Counted from the stretch's first letter, positions 40,532 through 51,071 are shown. The stretch: DNA of 64,000 bases from Mycolicibacter heraklionensis (GCF_019645815.1 NZ_CP080997.1:1364001-1428000); one strand, 5' to 3'. Notes: generated from the sequence alone by a model not told the origin. A program made the numbers and translations.

Positions 40532-41719
40532 ATGCCCGAGAACCTTGCGAACATGGTGAACAGCTCGCCGATCGTCATCGGAGACGAAGAGATCTTCGAA
40601 GCCCACACGGGCGGAAAGATCTCCGTCGACCTCAAAGCCCCGCTGGACAGCCAACGTGCGCTGTCGATCGCCTACACCCCGGGTGTGGCGCAGGTCAGTC
40701 GCGCCATCGCCGCGGACCACACGCTGGCGGCCCGCTACACCTGGGCGCACCGGCTGGTGGCGGTGGTCAGCGACGGCACCTCGGTGCTCGGGCTCGGTGA
40801 CCTCGGGCCGTCGGCCGCCCTGCCGGTGATGGAGGGCAAGGCCGCGCTGTTCAAGACGTTCGCCGGCCTGGACTCCATCCCCATCGTGTTGGACACCAAG
40901 GATCCCGACGAGATCGTCGAGACCCTGGTGCGGCTGCGCCCGTCGTTCGGGGCGGTCAATCTGGAGGACATCTCCGCCCCGCGGTGCTTCGAAATCGAGC
41001 GACGGGTGATCGAGGCGCTGGACTGCCCGGTGATGCACGACGACCAGCACGGCACCGCGATCGTGGCCCTGGCGGCCCTGCTGGGCGCGGCCAAGGTGCT
41101 CGACCGCGACATCGCGTCGCTGCGGGTGGTGGTTTCCGGTGCCGGCGCCGCCGGTGTGGCCTGCGCCAACATCCTGCTCTCGCGGGGCATCTCGGAGATG
41201 ATCGTGCTGGATTCGCAGGGCGTGCTGCATCCGGAGCGCTCCGGCATGAACGACGTCAAGATCGAGTTGGCGCAGCGGACCAATCCTCGGGGCCTTACCG
41301 GCGGCCTGGCCGAGGCGCTGGCCGGCGCCGACGTCTTCCTGGGCGCGTCCGGCGGGGTGGTGCCCGAGGAGCTGATCGCGTCGATGGCTCCGGGTGGGGT
41401 GGTGTTCGCGCTGTCGAACCCCGACCCCGAGATCCACCCCGACCTGGCGGCCAAGTACGCGGCGGTGGTGGCGACCGGCCGCAGCGATTTCCCCAACCAG
41501 ATCAACAACGTGCTGGCCTTCCCGGGCGTGTTCCGTGGTGCGCTGGACGCCGGCGCGCGCCGCATCACCGAGACGATGAAGTTGGCTGCGGCAGAGGCGA
41601 TCTTCTCCGTCGTCGCCGACGAGCTGGCCCCGGACCGTATCGTGCCCAGCCCGCTGGACCCGCGGGTCGAGCCGGCCGTTGCGGCGGCCGTCGCGGCGGC
41701 CGCCGACTCCGCGTCGTAG
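40532..41719 (+). CDS. malic enzyme (malate to pyruvate, NAD(P)-dependent)
   Basis: The 395-residue compact bacterial malic enzyme decarboxylates malate oxidatively to pyruvate. Seen: the catalytic Tyr and Lys regions (IAYTPGVAQV; MEGKAALFK), NLEDISAPRCFEIE with metal acids, the hallmark MHDDQHGTAIV, and the nucleotide-binding VVSGAGAAGVACANILL. ASGGVVPEELI and FALSNPDPEIHPD follow. ATG 40532 (MPENLANMV) matches the family; an in-frame start 25 codons earlier is weaker. No strong ribosome-binding site is seen, so it may be leaderless. M. tuberculosis has no such gene here as I recall. The cofactor preference is not evident. Confidence 0.9.
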   Translation: MPENLANMVNSSPIVIGDEEIFEAHTGGKISVDLKAPLDSQRALSIAYTPGVAQVSRAIAADHTLAARYTWAHRLVAVVSDGTSVLGLGDLGPSAALPVMEGKAALFKTFAGLDSIPIVLDTKDPDEIVETLVRLRPSFGAVNLEDISAPRCFEIERRVIEALDCPVMHDDQHGTAIVALAALLGAAKVLDRDIASLRVVVSGAGAAGVACANILLSRGISEMIVLDSQGVLHPERSGMNDVKIELAQRTNPRGLTGGLAEALAGADVFLGASGGVVPEELIASMAPGGVVFALSNPDPEIHPDLAAKYAAVVATGRSDFPNQINNVLAFPGVFRGALDAGARRITETMKLAAAEAIFSVVADELAPDRIVPSPLDPRVEPAVAAAVAAAADSAS

Positions 41720-41727
41720 AGCGCACG

Positions 41728-42585
41728 GTGCCCAGGCCGCTAGGACATCACCTGCGCCGCCTGGCGCTCGGATGGGCGGCTGTGCTGATCGCCGGCTGTG
41801 GCGCCCATCCGGGGCCGCCGCCACTGAGCGTGGGAATGTCGCAGGATCCGCAGTCGCAGGTCCTGGGCCACCTGTATGCGAGCGCCCTGCGCGGTGCCGG
41901 TGCCGCGGTGCGGCTTGAGGCCGTCGCCGACCCGGTTGGCGGGCTGGATGCGGGGGAGTTGACCGTCGTTCCCGGTTTCACCGGCCGCTTCCTGGTGATG
42001 TTCGCCCGCGATTCGACGGCGCGCTCCGATCGGGCCGTCTACTGGGCGTTGGCCGGCGCGCTGCCGGAGGGCCTGGCGGTCGGCGACTACGCCATGACCG
42101 CTGAGGACAAGCCCGCCCTGGCCGTGACGAAGGCGACGGCGACCGCGTGGGGCGGCACCGACCTGCCCGCACTCGTCCGGCATTGCGCCGGGTTGACCGT
42201 CGGCGGTGTCGCGGGCGTGCGGGTGCCGAAGACGGTGGGCCGGTGCACGCTGCCCAAGCTGCGCGAATTCGGCGATGACGCAGCGCTGTTCGCGGCCCTG
42301 CAGGCCCGTCAGATCACCGCGGCGTGGACCAGTACCGCCGATCCCGACGTGCCGGAAGGCACCGTGCTGCTCACCGACGCGCGCCCCGCGCTGGTGCGCG
42401 CCGAGAATGTGGTGCCGCTGTATCGCCGCAATGAGTTGACCGAAGCCCAACTGCTGGCGATCAATCAGGTGGCCGGCGTGCTGGACACCGAAGCGCTGAT
42501 CGACATGCGCCGCAAGGTGGCCGACGGCGCCGACCCGCAGGCCGTGGCGGACGCCTTCTTGGACGAGCACCCGCTGGGCAGATAG
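41728..42585 (+). CDS. lpqZ: lipoprotein LpqZ, OpuAC-type solute-binding protein
   Basis: The 285-residue lipoprotein has signal ALGWAAVLIAGC, lipobox IAGC, with Cys at residue 24. The mature part is a periplasmic-binding fold of the glycine-betaine/osmoprotectant (OpuAC) type (MSQDPQSQVLGHLYASALRGAG; ELTVVPGFTGRFL; VVPLYRRNELTE; QVAGVLDTEALIDMRRKV). No permease or ATPase gene is next to it, so its transport partner lies elsewhere, or it has another role. The GTG start is 8 bp after the malic enzyme stop, probably cotranscribed. Confidence 0.88.
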   Translation: MPRPLGHHLRRLALGWAAVLIAGCGAHPGPPPLSVGMSQDPQSQVLGHLYASALRGAGAAVRLEAVADPVGGLDAGELTVVPGFTGRFLVMFARDSTARSDRAVYWALAGALPEGLAVGDYAMTAEDKPALAVTKATATAWGGTDLPALVRHCAGLTVGGVAGVRVPKTVGRCTLPKLREFGDDAALFAALQARQITAAWTSTADPDVPEGTVLLTDARPALVRAENVVPLYRRNELTEAQLLAINQVAGVLDTEALIDMRRKVADGADPQAVADAFLDEHPLGR

Positions 42586-42590
42586 CCGGG

Positions 42591-43415
42591 CTACTGTGGC
42601 CGGAGCTTGGGCAGGGCGAACGAGAACAGGCGTTGGTATCGCGAGCCCAAGATGCGCACGAGCAGGTCCAGAGTCCGCGCATCGTTGCCGATGAGCACGC
42701 GGGCCCGGTTCTTGCTGACCCCGTCGAGGATCACCCGGGCGGCCTCCTCGGCGGTGGTGGAGGCCAGGCGCCGGTCGAAGAAGTCGGCCATCGCCTTGGC
42801 GTCCAACCCCTCGGCGACGGTGGCGTTGCGGGCGATCGCGGTCTTGATGCCGCCCGGATGCACCGTGGTGACCTTGACCGGGTGCTTGTTGATGGCCATT
42901 TCCTGGTTCAACGCCTCGGTGAAGCCGCGGACGGCGAATTTGGCGGCGTTGTAGGCGGCCTGGCCGGGCATGGCCAGCAGCCCGAACAGGCTGGAGATGT
43001 TGATGACGTGTCCGTCGCCGGATTCGATCAGGTGCGGCAGGAAGGCCTTGGTGCCGTTGACCACGCCCCAGAAGTCGACGTCCATCACCCGCTCGATGTC
43101 TTTGAACGGGCTGATCTCGACGTCGCCGCTGAACGCGATACCGGCGTTGTTGTAGATCTGGTTGACCTTGCCGAAGTGTTCTTTGACCTCTTCGGCGTAG
43201 GCGAGGAACGCCTCTCGCTCGGTGACGTCGAGACGGTCGGCCTTGACACGCACGCCCAGCGCGGTCAGCCGCCGCTCGGTCTGGGCGAGACCCTCGGTGT
43301 CGACGTCGCTGATCGCCAGCTGCGCTCCCGCGCGGGCCAGCTCGATGGCCAGCGCTTGACCGATGCCCGAACCGGCACCGGTGACGACGGCGACCTTCCC
43401 GGCGAATCCCTGCAT
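42591..43415 (-). CDS. short-chain dehydrogenase/reductase (Rv1245c-like)
   Basis: The 274-residue classical SDR has cofactor motif VTGAGSGIGQALA (about residues 11-23), NNAGIAFSG, catalytic Ser in NISSLFG and the Y-x3-K pair in AAYNAAKFAV (about 155-164). The C-terminal extension beyond residue 230 (KNRARVLIGNDARTLDLLVR) is hydrophobic and typical of SDRs acting on lipid or steroid-like substrates in mycobacteria. The cofactor is likely NAD(P); the substrate is unknown. It is convergent with lpqZ (5 bp gap). Confidence 0.9.
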   Translation of the reverse strand: MQGFAGKVAVVTGAGSGIGQALAIELARAGAQLAISDVDTEGLAQTERRLTALGVRVKADRLDVTEREAFLAYAEEVKEHFGKVNQIYNNAGIAFSGDVEISPFKDIERVMDVDFWGVVNGTKAFLPHLIESGDGHVINISSLFGLLAMPGQAAYNAAKFAVRGFTEALNQEMAINKHPVKVTTVHPGGIKTAIARNATVAEGLDAKAMADFFDRRLASTTAEEAARVILDGVSKNRARVLIGNDARTLDLLVRILGSRYQRLFSFALPKLRPQ

Positions 43416-43481
43416 GTGTTCTCCCAGCGGTCGGTGGACTGTCTGAGCTTATTCGGTACCGCTGGTACTGGGTTTGGTGGC

Positions 43482-43547
43482 CCCGCGAAGGTGCGTAGTT
43501 GCACGTGATGACGCGGCGTGTCGCGTGCAGACACGCACCCTCGCGGG
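43482..43547. repeat. dispersed palindromic element, copy C
   Basis: CCCGCGAAGGTGCGT (43482-43496) and ACGCACCCTCGCGGG (43533-43547) pair at 14 of 15 positions. Between them lies ACGCGGCGTGTCGCGT (43511-43526), identical to the core of copy A. It sits between the SDR start and the kgd stop, 11 bp beyond kgd's stop codon (minus strand). Confidence 0.75.
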
Positions 43548-43557
43548 AAAAGGGGGC

Positions 43558-46500
43558 TCAGCTGAAGGCCGAGTCGATGATCTCCTGCTGCTCGACCGCG
43601 TGCACCTTCGACGACCCCGACGACGGCGCCGACATGGCGCGGCGCGAGATCCGCTTGATCCCGGTCAGCTTCTCCGGCAGCAGCTCCGGCAGCTCCAGGC
43701 CGAACCGCGGCCATGCCCCCTGGTTGGCCGGCTCCTCCTGCACCCAGAAGAACTGCTGCGCGTTCGGGTAGCGGTCCAGGGTGTCACCGAGGCGGCGCTT
43801 GGGCAGCGGGGCCAGCTGTTCGATCCGCACGATCGCGATGTCGTCACGGCCGTCCTTGGCCTTACGCGCGACCAGCTCGTAGTAGAGCTTGCCGCTGGTC
43901 AGCAGCACCCGGGTGACCTTGCTGCGGTCGCCCACGCCGTCCTCGTAGGTGGGTTCCTCGAGCACCGAGCGGAACTTGACGTCGGTGAAGTCCTTGATGT
44001 CGCTGATCGCCGCCTTGTTGCGCAGCATCGACTTCGGGGTGAACACGATCAGCGGCCGCTGGATCCCGTCGAGGGCGTGGCGGCGCAGCAGGTGGAAGTA
44101 GTTCGACGGGGTCGAGGGCACCGCGATCGTCATCGAGCCCTCCGCCCACAGCTGCAGGAAGCGCTCGATGCGCCCGGAGGTGTGGTCCGGGCCCTGGCCC
44201 TCGTGGCCGTGCGGCAGCAGCAGCACCACGTTGGACAGCTGACCCCACTTGGCCTCGCCGGAACTGATGAACTCGTCGATGATCGACTGGGCGCCGTTGA
44301 CGAAGTCGCCGAACTGCGCCTCCCACAGCACCAGGGCGTCCGGGTTGCCGACGGTGTAGCCGTACTCGAAGCCGACGGCGGCGAACTCCGACAGCGGCGA
44401 GTCATAGACCAGGAACTTGCCGCCGGTCGGGGTGCCGTCGGCATTGGTGGCCAGCAGCTGCAACGGGCTGAACTCCGCGCCGTTGGCCTGGTCGATGATC
44501 ACCGAATGCCGCTGCGAGAAGGTGCCTCGGCGGGTGTCCTGCCCGGACAACCGGATGAGCTTGCCCTCGGCGACCAGCGAGCCCAGCGCCAACAGCTCGC
44601 CGAACGCCCAGTCCACCTTGCCCTCGTACGCCATTTCGCGGCGTCGCTCCAGCACCGGCAGCACCCGCGGGTGCACGGTGAAGCCCTCGGGGATCGTCAT
44701 GAACGCGTCGCCGATGCGGGCCAGCATTGCCTTGTCGACCGCGGTGTTCAGGCCGCGCGGCACCTGCTGCTCGGACTCCACCGACTCGCTGGGCAGCGCG
44801 GCATGCTTCTCCAGTTCGCGGATCTCGTTGAACACCCGCTCCAGCTGGCCGTGGTAGTCACGCAGCGCGTCCTCGGCCTCCTTCAGCGAGATGTCGCCGC
44901 GGCCGATCAGGTCTTCGGTGTAGCTCTTGCGGACACCGCTCTTGGTGCCGATCACGTCGTACATGTACGGGTTCGTCATCGACGGGTCGTCGCCCTCGTT
45001 GTGCCCGCGGCGGCGGTAGCACAGCATGTCGATGATGACGTCCTTGTGGAACTTCTGCCGGAAGTCCACTGCCAGCCGGGCCACCCAGTCGCAGGCTTCC
45101 GGGTCATCGCCGTTGACGTGGAAGATCGGCGCGCCGATCATCTTGGCCACGTCGGTGCAGTATTCGCTGGAACGCGAGTAGTCCGGCGCTGTGGTGAAAC
45201 CGATCTGGTTGTTGACGACGATGTGGATGGTGCCGCCGACCCGGTAGCCGGGCAGCAGTGCCATGTTGAGCGTCTCGGCCACCACGCCCTGACCGGCGAA
45301 CGCGGCGTCGCCGTGCAGCATCATCGGCACCACCGAGAAGGGTGGGTCTTCGTCGGTGCCCAGGGCGCCGCGGCCCAGCAGGTCCTGGCGGGCCCGGACC
45401 AGGCCCTCCAGCACCGGGTCCACCGCCTCCAGGTGTGACGGGTTGGCGGTCAGCGACACCTGAATGTCGTTGTCGCCGAACATCTGCAGGTACACCCCGG
45501 TGGCGCCCAGGTGGTACTTGACGTCGCCGGAGCCGTGCGCCTCGGCCGGGTTGAGGTTGCCCTCGAACTCGGTGAAGATCTGCGAGTAGGGCTTGCCGAC
45601 GATGTTGGCCAGCACATTGAGCCGGCCGCGGTGCGGCATCCCGATGACGACCTCGTCGAGGCCGTGCTCGGCGCACTGGTCGATGGCCGCGTCCATCATC
45701 GGGATGACGGTTTCGGCGCCTTCGAGGGAGAACCGCTTCTGGCCGACGTATTTGGTCTGCAGGAAGCTTTCGAACGCCTCGGCGGCGTTGAGCTTGCTCA
45801 GAATGTACTTCTGCTGCGCCACAGTGGGTTTGACGTGCTTGACCTCGATGCGCTCCTGCAGCCACTGCTGCTGCTCGGGCTCGAGGATGTGGGTGTACTC
45901 CACGCCCACGTGGCGGCAGTAGGCGTCGCGCAGCACCGACAGGATCTCGCGCAGCTTACGGATATCGCTGCCCGGCAGGCCGGTGACTTTGAACTCCCGG
46001 TCCAGGTCCCACAATGTCAGGCCGTGGCTCTGCACGTCCAGGTCGGGGTGGCTGCGGAACCGGGTGTTGTCCAGTCGCAGCGGGTCGATGTCGGCCATCA
46101 GGTGGCCGCGGTTGCGGTAGGCGGCGATCAGCTCGACGACGCGGGCGTTCTTGTCCACCACCGAGTCCGGGTTGTCCGTGCGCCACCGCACCGGCTCGTA
46201 GGGGATGGACAGCTCGAAGAAGATCTCGTCCCAGAACGCGTCCGACAGCAGCATCTCGTGCACGGTGCGCAGGAAGTCGCCCGATTCCGCGCCCTGGATG
46301 ATGCGGTGGTCATAGGTCGAGGTGAGGGTGATCACCTTGCCGACGCCCAGCTCGGCGATGCGCTGTTCGCTGGCCCCTTGGAACTCGGCGGGATATTCCA
46401 TTGCGCCGACGCCGATGATCGCGCCCTGGCCGGCCATCAGCCGGGGCACCGAGTGCACGGTGCCGATGGTTCCGGGGTTGGTCAGCGAGATCGTCACGCC

Positions 46501-47265
46501 GGCGAAGTCCTCGGCGGTGAGCTTGCCGTCCCGGGCCCGACGCACGATGTCTTCGTAGGCGTCGACGAACTGCGCGAAGCGCAGCGATTCCGAGCCCTTG
46601 ATGGCAGCCACCACCAGGGACCGCTTGCCGCCGGCGCCCTGCAGGTCGATGGCCAGTCCCAGGTTGGTGTGGGCCGGCGTGACGGCGTTCGGCTTGCCGT
46701 CGACCTCGGCGAAATGCCGGTTCATGTTGGGGAACTGCTTGACCGCCTGCACGATCGCGTAACCCAGCAGGTGGGTGAACGAGATCTTGCCGCCGCGGGT
46801 CCGCTTGAGCTGGTTGTTGATGACGATGCGGTTGTCGATCATCAGTTTGGCCGGCACGGCGCGCACGCTGGTGGCCGTCGGCACCTCCAGGGAGGTGGAC
46901 ATGTTCTTGACCACTGCTGCCGCGGCGCCACGCAACACCTGCAGCTCGTCGTCGGCGAGCGGCGCGGGAGCTTGCGAGGGGGTGGGCTTGGCGGCCGGGG
47001 CCGGCGCCGGAGCAGCAGGAGCCGGGGCGGCAGCGGCCGGTGCTGCGGGGGCGGGTGCCGCAGGAGCGGGGGGAGCCGGTTGCGCCGGGGGAGCGGGCGG
47101 GGCCGCGGGTGCAGCCGCACCGTCACCGCGCTGCGCGTCGGGGGAGTAGTCGGCCAGGAACTCGTGCCAGCTCGGGTCCACCGAGGCGGGATCCTCGCGG
47201 AATTTGCGGTACATCTCCTCGACTAGCCACTCGTTCTGACCGAAGGGTGAACTGATACCGCTCAC
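43558..47265 (-). CDS. kgd: multifunctional 2-oxoglutarate decarboxylase/dehydrogenase (E2-E1 fusion)
   Basis: The 1235-residue thiamine-diphosphate enzyme works at the 2-oxoglutarate node of the TCA cycle, in complex with DlaT/Lpd in mycobacteria. The N-terminus [21 protein letters not shown] is followed by an Ala/Pro linker (about 45-110). An E2-like succinyltransferase domain (about 120-350) has the acyltransferase motif [17 protein letters not shown], and the E1 domain (about 400-1235) has [17 protein letters not shown] and the thiamine-binding [14 protein letters not shown]. In M. tuberculosis GarA inhibits it. GTG 47265 gives the family N-terminus; the upstream in-frame extension has no homology. 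Confidence 0.95.
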   Translation of the reverse strand: MSGISSPFGQNEWLVEEMYRKFREDPASVDPSWHEFLADYSPDAQRGDGAAAPAAPPAPPAQPAPPAPAAPAPAAPAAAAPAPAAPAPAPAAKPTPSQAPAPLADDELQVLRGAAAAVVKNMSTSLEVPTATSVRAVPAKLMIDNRIVINNQLKRTRGGKISFTHLLGYAIVQAVKQFPNMNRHFAEVDGKPNAVTPAHTNLGLAIDLQGAGGKRSLVVAAIKGSESLRFAQFVDAYEDIVRRARDGKLTAEDFAGVTISLTNPGTIGTVHSVPRLMAGQGAIIGVGAMEYPAEFQGASEQRIAELGVGKVITLTSTYDHRIIQGAESGDFLRTVHEMLLSDAFWDEIFFELSIPYEPVRWRTDNPDSVVDKNARVVELIAAYRNRGHLMADIDPLRLDNTRFRSHPDLDVQSHGLTLWDLDREFKVTGLPGSDIRKLREILSVLRDAYCRHVGVEYTHILEPEQQQWLQERIEVKHVKPTVAQQKYILSKLNAAEAFESFLQTKYVGQKRFSLEGAETVIPMMDAAIDQCAEHGLDEVVIGMPHRGRLNVLANIVGKPYSQIFTEFEGNLNPAEAHGSGDVKYHLGATGVYLQMFGDNDIQVSLTANPSHLEAVDPVLEGLVRARQDLLGRGALGTDEDPPFSVVPMMLHGDAAFAGQGVVAETLNMALLPGYRVGGTIHIVVNNQIGFTTAPDYSRSSEYCTDVAKMIGAPIFHVNGDDPEACDWVARLAVDFRQKFHKDVIIDMLCYRRRGHNEGDDPSMTNPYMYDVIGTKSGVRKSYTEDLIGRGDISLKEAEDALRDYHGQLERVFNEIRELEKHAALPSESVESEQQVPRGLNTAVDKAMLARIGDAFMTIPEGFTVHPRVLPVLERRREMAYEGKVDWAFGELLALGSLVAEGKLIRLSGQDTRRGTFSQRHSVIIDQANGAEFSPLQLLATNADGTPTGGKFLVYDSPLSEFAAVGFEYGYTVGNPDALVLWEAQFGDFVNGAQSIIDEFISSGEAKWGQLSNVVLLLPHGHEGQGPDHTSGRIERFLQLWAEGSMTIAVPSTPSNYFHLLRRHALDGIQRPLIVFTPKSMLRNKAAISDIKDFTDVKFRSVLEEPTYEDGVGDRSKVTRVLLTSGKLYYELVARKAKDGRDDIAIVRIEQLAPLPKRRLGDTLDRYPNAQQFFWVQEEPANQGAWPRFGLELPELLPEKLTGIKRISRRAMSAPSSGSSKVHAVEQQEIIDSAFS

Positions 47266-47403
47266 GACAGCTTCTCGCCTCGATTCCTGGTCGTTCGGCG
47301 TGGCACTTGCGCCCGCGCCCGCCTGCCTCATAAAGGCTAGCCCCTCGGAGATATTCCGCCAGGCTCGCGGCCGATTGTCCGCCGGACCCGATTCCGCCGA
47401 CGG

Positions 47404-48183
47404 TTATGCGGAGTGGGCATCGTCATCGCTCAGGGCCGGCACCAGGTGCAAGTTCACCGGCCAGCGGCGGGCGGGGGGACCGAACGCCTTGCGGGCGTTG
47501 CTGATGATCTTCTTGCCTATCAGGCGGTTCCCAATGGCCCCGATCACCGCCCCCAGGCCAACCGGCAACAGCTTGCCGAACGCCAGCGCCCCGCGGCGCA
47601 GGGTGAAGCGCTTGACGAAGTACCGCAGCAGTCGGGAGTTCAACTCCTTGACCGCCGGAAGCGGTAGCGCCGCGACGCCCGCAGAACCTTCGGCGAGCCA
47701 CGCGCCGCTGGTGCGGCCCGGGCCGAGCAGGTCGGCGAGCGCGCCCTTGCCCTGGTCGCCCACCAACACCGCCAGCACCAGCGCGCGCCGCCGGTCGCGG
47801 TTGTCCACCGGAATGCCGTGTACCTCCGCGACGGACAGCACGAAGAACGCGGTGGCCTCCAGGAACACCGCGGTCTCCCCGGCAACCGCCGACAGCGCCA
47901 TCAGGGTGCCGATCGCCGGCACGGCCGCGGTGGCGCCCACCGCGGCGCCGCTGGCCGTCGCCGCGGCCAGGAAACGCTTCTCCAGCTTGGCGATGACCTG
48001 CGCCGGGTCGGCATCGGGATCACTGCGGCGCAGTCGCTCCACGTAGGCGCGCACCGCCGGACCCTGCACCCGCTCGCTGCGCTCGATGACCCGCGCCAAC
48101 ACCCGGGCCGCCATGGTCGGCTTCTCCTCGTCGAAGGTCGGCGCCGGAGCCTGCGCCGGCCTTCGCCGTCGAAAGATGCCCAT
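47404..48183 (-). CDS. probable membrane protein (Rv1249c-like)
   Basis: The 259-residue protein starts with a basic stretch (MGIFRRRRPAQAP) and has a central hydrophobic region (ATASGAAVGATAAVPAIGTLMALSAVAG and LEATAFFVLSVAEVHGIPV). A C-terminal glycine-rich hydrophobic part (LLPVGLGAVIGAIGNRLIGKKII) resembles EcsC-like proteins. ATG 48183 follows GGGAGG; the frame begins 22 codons earlier but without support. It is divergent from the MFS exporter, with a dyad between them. No function is known to me. Confidence 0.78.
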   Translation of the reverse strand: MGIFRRRRPAQAPAPTFDEEKPTMAARVLARVIERSERVQGPAVRAYVERLRRSDPDADPAQVIAKLEKRFLAAATASGAAVGATAAVPAIGTLMALSAVAGETAVFLEATAFFVLSVAEVHGIPVDNRDRRRALVLAVLVGDQGKGALADLLGPGRTSGAWLAEGSAGVAALPLPAVKELNSRLLRYFVKRFTLRRGALAFGKLLPVGLGAVIGAIGNRLIGKKIISNARKAFGPPARRWPVNLHLVPALSDDDAHSA

Positions 48184-48230
48184 GGTTGCCTCCCGTTTCG
48201 ATTCGGTGGTCTTCAGGCTAACGCCCTGGT

Positions 48231-48259
48231 GACTGTTTACCCGTTTCAACGGAACAGTC
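48231..48259. promoter_or_regulatory. operator-like dyad between the Rv1249c-like gene and the MFS exporter
   Basis: GACTGTT (48231-48237) and AACAGTC (48253-48259) are perfect inverted arms that enclose a second dyad, CCGTT (48241-48245) and AACGG (48248-48252). It lies 48 bp upstream of one divergent gene and 124 bp upstream of the other, a place where one regulator could control both. Confidence 0.45.
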
Positions 48260-48382
48260 GTCGCCCATCAGCGAATTCCCGCACCGGCGATCCGAGTTGT
48301 TCCCGACACCATCTGTCCGTAGCGTCGGATGAGGTGGCTTGGAGCCCTGAACAGCACGGCGCAGCGATCGGAGGGGCGGCGC

Positions 48383-50392
48383 TTGAGCAGCACGAACGTG
48401 GACCCGGAACGCGCGGATTTCGCACGTTCCGGTCCGACGCGCTCAGCCGATCCGGTCAACCCGTGGAACGCGCTGTGGGCGATGATGCTCGGCTTCTTCG
48501 TGATCCTGGTGGATTCCACCATCGTGGCCGTCGCCAATCCGAGCATCATGTCGGCGCTCGACATCGGCTACGACACGGTGATCTGGGTTACCAGTTCCTA
48601 CCTGCTGGGCTACGCGGTGCCGCTGCTGGTCGCCGGACGGCTCGGTGACCAGTTCGGACCCAAGAACCTGTACCTGATCGGGCTGGCGGTGTTCACCGCA
48701 GCGTCGCTGTGGTGCGGTCTGGCCGGGGGCATCGCGATGCTGATCGCCGCCCGGGCGGTCCAGGGCGTGGGCGCCGCCCTGCTGACCCCGCAGACCCTGT
48801 CGGTGATCACCCGCACGTTCCCCCCGGATCGGCGCGGTGCGGCGATGAGCGTGTGGGGCGCGACCGCCGGGGTTGCGACGCTGATCGGGCCGCTGGCCGG
48901 CGGCGTGCTGGTGGACCGGCTGGGCTGGGAGTGGATCTTCTTCGTCAACGTCCCGATCGGGGTCATCGGCCTGGTCCTGGCCATCGTGCTGATTCCCGAA
49001 CTGCCGGTGCACCGTCATCGTTTCGACATCCTCGGCGTGGCGCTGTCGGGGATCGGGATGTTCCTGCTGGTCTTCGCGCTGCAGGAAGGTGAGTCGCAGG
49101 GGTGGGCGCCGTGGATCTGGGTGCAGATCTTCGGTGGCATCTGCTGCCTGGCGGTCTTCGTCTACTGGCAGGCCGTCACAGGCGGTGAGCCGCTGGTACC
49201 ACTGCACATCTTCCGCGACCTCGACTTCGGGCTGGCCAACGCCGGAGTGGCCGTCATCGGTTTTGCGGCCACCGGGATGGTGCTGCCGGTGATGTTCTAC
49301 GCCCAGGCGGTGTGCGGGATGTCACCCACCCGCTCCGCTCTGCTGACCGCGCCGATGGCGATCGCCACCGGAGTGCTGGCTCCGGTGGTCGGAAAGATCG
49401 TCGACCGGGCGCATCCCCGGGCGGTGGTCGGTTTCGGCTTTTCGGTACTGGCGATCGCGCTCACCTGGCTGTCGATCGAGATGACGCCGCTCACCCCGGT
49501 CTGGCGGCTGGTGCTGCCGTTCGCGGCGATCGGGGTCGGGATGGCATTCATCTGGTCGCCGCTGGCGGCCACCGCCACCCGCAACCTGCCGCCACAGCTG
49601 GCCGGTGCCGGTTCCGGGGTCTACAACGCGACCCGCCAGGTCGGGGCGGTGCTGGGCAGCGCCGGCATGGCGGCCTTCATGACGTCGAGGATCGCCGCCG
49701 ACCTGCCGGCGATGCCGGGCGGCCTGCACCCCGAGCACCCCTCCGCGGTCCTGCAGCTGCCCGAGTTTTTGCACGAGCCGTTCGCGGCGGCCATGTCGGA
49801 GGCGACGCTGTTGCCGGCATTCGTCGCGCTGTTCGGTGTGGTCGCCGCGCTGTTCATGGTCGGCTACGTCGTCGACCCGGCCCGCCGCACCACCAGGCAG
49901 AGCGACTACGGCGCCGATCCCGACGGTTTCGATGACTTCGACGATTTCGGCGATTACGAGGACTTCGACGACCTCGACGACCGCCCCGCTGACGCCAGCG
50001 TCCCCGAACGCGTCAGCCTGCCTCGACACTTCCACCCCCGCAGCGTCGAACCCGACGTCGACGAACGGACCGAGCCGATTCCGGCCGTCCCGCCCAGGGC
50101 CCCGCAAGCCCGTCGCCCGCAGGACCCCGCCACCGAGCCGCTGACCGTCGAGATCGCGCCGGTGCGGACGCTGATTGCCGAGCCTGAACCGATATCGCTG
50201 CACCACAACGGCTTTGATGTCGATGCGGGACGCCATCTGCGGCCGCTCACGAACGGGACGCCGGTGCCCGATGTGCTGGCCAAATTCGGGATCACCGGCA
50301 CCAGTCCGAGCCGCCGAAATCGGCACTATCGGGAGGATCCCGACGACACCGATGCCTTCGGGCGGCACTCGCAGCGCGACAGGTGGTTCTAG
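48383..50392 (+). CDS. MFS drug exporter, DHA2 (14-TM) family, with acidic C-terminal tail
   Basis: The 669-residue transporter resembles M. tuberculosis Rv1250. Motif A-like [16 protein letters not shown], the DHA2 motif C region ([36 protein letters not shown]) and about 14 hydrophobic segments place it with EmrB/QacA-type proton antiporters. After residue about 505 a cytosolic tail of some 160 residues follows. It is unusually acidic ([18 protein letters not shown], about 513-530) and Pro/Arg-rich. TTG 48383 is the chosen start because GGAGGGG lies 6 bp upstream; the frame continues 18 codons 5'. The substrate is unknown. Confidence 0.88.
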   Translation: MSSTNVDPERADFARSGPTRSADPVNPWNALWAMMLGFFVILVDSTIVAVANPSIMSALDIGYDTVIWVTSSYLLGYAVPLLVAGRLGDQFGPKNLYLIGLAVFTAASLWCGLAGGIAMLIAARAVQGVGAALLTPQTLSVITRTFPPDRRGAAMSVWGATAGVATLIGPLAGGVLVDRLGWEWIFFVNVPIGVIGLVLAIVLIPELPVHRHRFDILGVALSGIGMFLLVFALQEGESQGWAPWIWVQIFGGICCLAVFVYWQAVTGGEPLVPLHIFRDLDFGLANAGVAVIGFAATGMVLPVMFYAQAVCGMSPTRSALLTAPMAIATGVLAPVVGKIVDRAHPRAVVGFGFSVLAIALTWLSIEMTPLTPVWRLVLPFAAIGVGMAFIWSPLAATATRNLPPQLAGAGSGVYNATRQVGAVLGSAGMAAFMTSRIAADLPAMPGGLHPEHPSAVLQLPEFLHEPFAAAMSEATLLPAFVALFGVVAALFMVGYVVDPARRTTRQSDYGADPDGFDDFDDFGDYEDFDDLDDRPADASVPERVSLPRHFHPRSVEPDVDERTEPIPAVPPRAPQARRPQDPATEPLTVEIAPVRTLIAEPEPISLHHNGFDVDAGRHLRPLTNGTPVPDVLAKFGITGTSPSRRNRHYREDPDDTDAFGRHSQRDRWF

Positions 50393-50404
50393 GCCCGGGA
50401 CCGG

Positions 50405-50974
50405 CTAGCGGGTGGTGTTGCCGACGATCTCTACCCCGGTGCCGTTCCAGTGGAATTTCACGATCCCGGCCAACCCCGGTATCCCGCTGGCGTTTCGCAG
50501 GGCCACCGTGTCGCCGGTGGACTGCGCCACGTCGATGCCGCTGAATCCGTAGGTTTCCGGTACGGATTGGGGCAGGAATTCGCCGCGGTGAAACAACACC
50601 GCACGCGTACTCGGGTGTTCGGCGTTGGTGTTGGCCTTGATGATCACCGCCGAGATGTCGGCACAGGTGCTGTAGTTGCCGGCCAGTGGCTCCGGGCTCC
50701 ACGGTTGCTTGCTGCGCGGGTCACGGGGCAGCTCTGAGACGGCCTTGGTGATCGCCGGCGCGGCCAGGTTGACCGCGCACGGGTCGGCGGGGGCCGGGCT
50801 GCTCGACGTCGCGGACGCGGTGGTGGTGGGCGCCTGCGGCGGTGCGGCGGCCGGGCTGGTGTTCTCCGGGGTCTTGGCGACGGTGGAGTCTCCCGAACCG
50901 CAGCCGGCCAGCAGAGCTGCGGCCAGCGCGACGATCGCTACTGACGGTTTGACGGCACCCGGCACACCGGGCAC
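50405..50974 (-). CDS. lprE: lipoprotein LprE (LppP/LprE family)
   Basis: The 189-residue lipoprotein has signal VAIVALAAALLAGC with the acylated Cys at residue 25. A Thr/Ser/Pro-rich linker (about 30-65) leads to a small domain starting ADPCAVNLAAPAITKAVSELP and ending in HWNGTGVEIVGNTTR, the LppP/LprE family domain. The GTG start is at 50974; a GTG three codons later is equally possible. It is convergent with the MFS exporter (12 bp gap). Role unknown. Confidence 0.87.
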   Translation of the reverse strand: MPGVPGAVKPSVAIVALAAALLAGCGSGDSTVAKTPENTSPAAAPPQAPTTTASATSSSPAPADPCAVNLAAPAITKAVSELPRDPRSKQPWSPEPLAGNYSTCADISAVIIKANTNAEHPSTRAVLFHRGEFLPQSVPETYGFSGIDVAQSTGDTVALRNASGIPGLAGIVKFHWNGTGVEIVGNTTR

Positions 50975-51055
50975 CGTACCGCCGCCCAGCCGACTGTCCG
51001 GGGAGGCGCGGCCGACCCCGGATCAACTGTGGCGTTAGGTGGGCGTCTTTGCCCT

Positions 51056-51061
51056 TAGACT
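51056..51061 (+). promoter_or_regulatory. -10 element for the DEAD-box helicase gene
   Basis: TAGACT ends 10 bp before the ATG at 51072, so the transcript would start only a few bases ahead of the start codon. The gene lacks a Shine-Dalgarno sequence there, consistent with leaderless translation, which is common in mycobacteria. No clear -35 was seen. Confidence 0.4.
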
Positions 51062-51071
51062 GTTAAGCGCT

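Noticed and set aside
43474..45438. 654-codon frame antisense to kgd
   Set aside because: It reads as a low-information Arg/Gln/Val-rich translation of the opposite strand of kgd.
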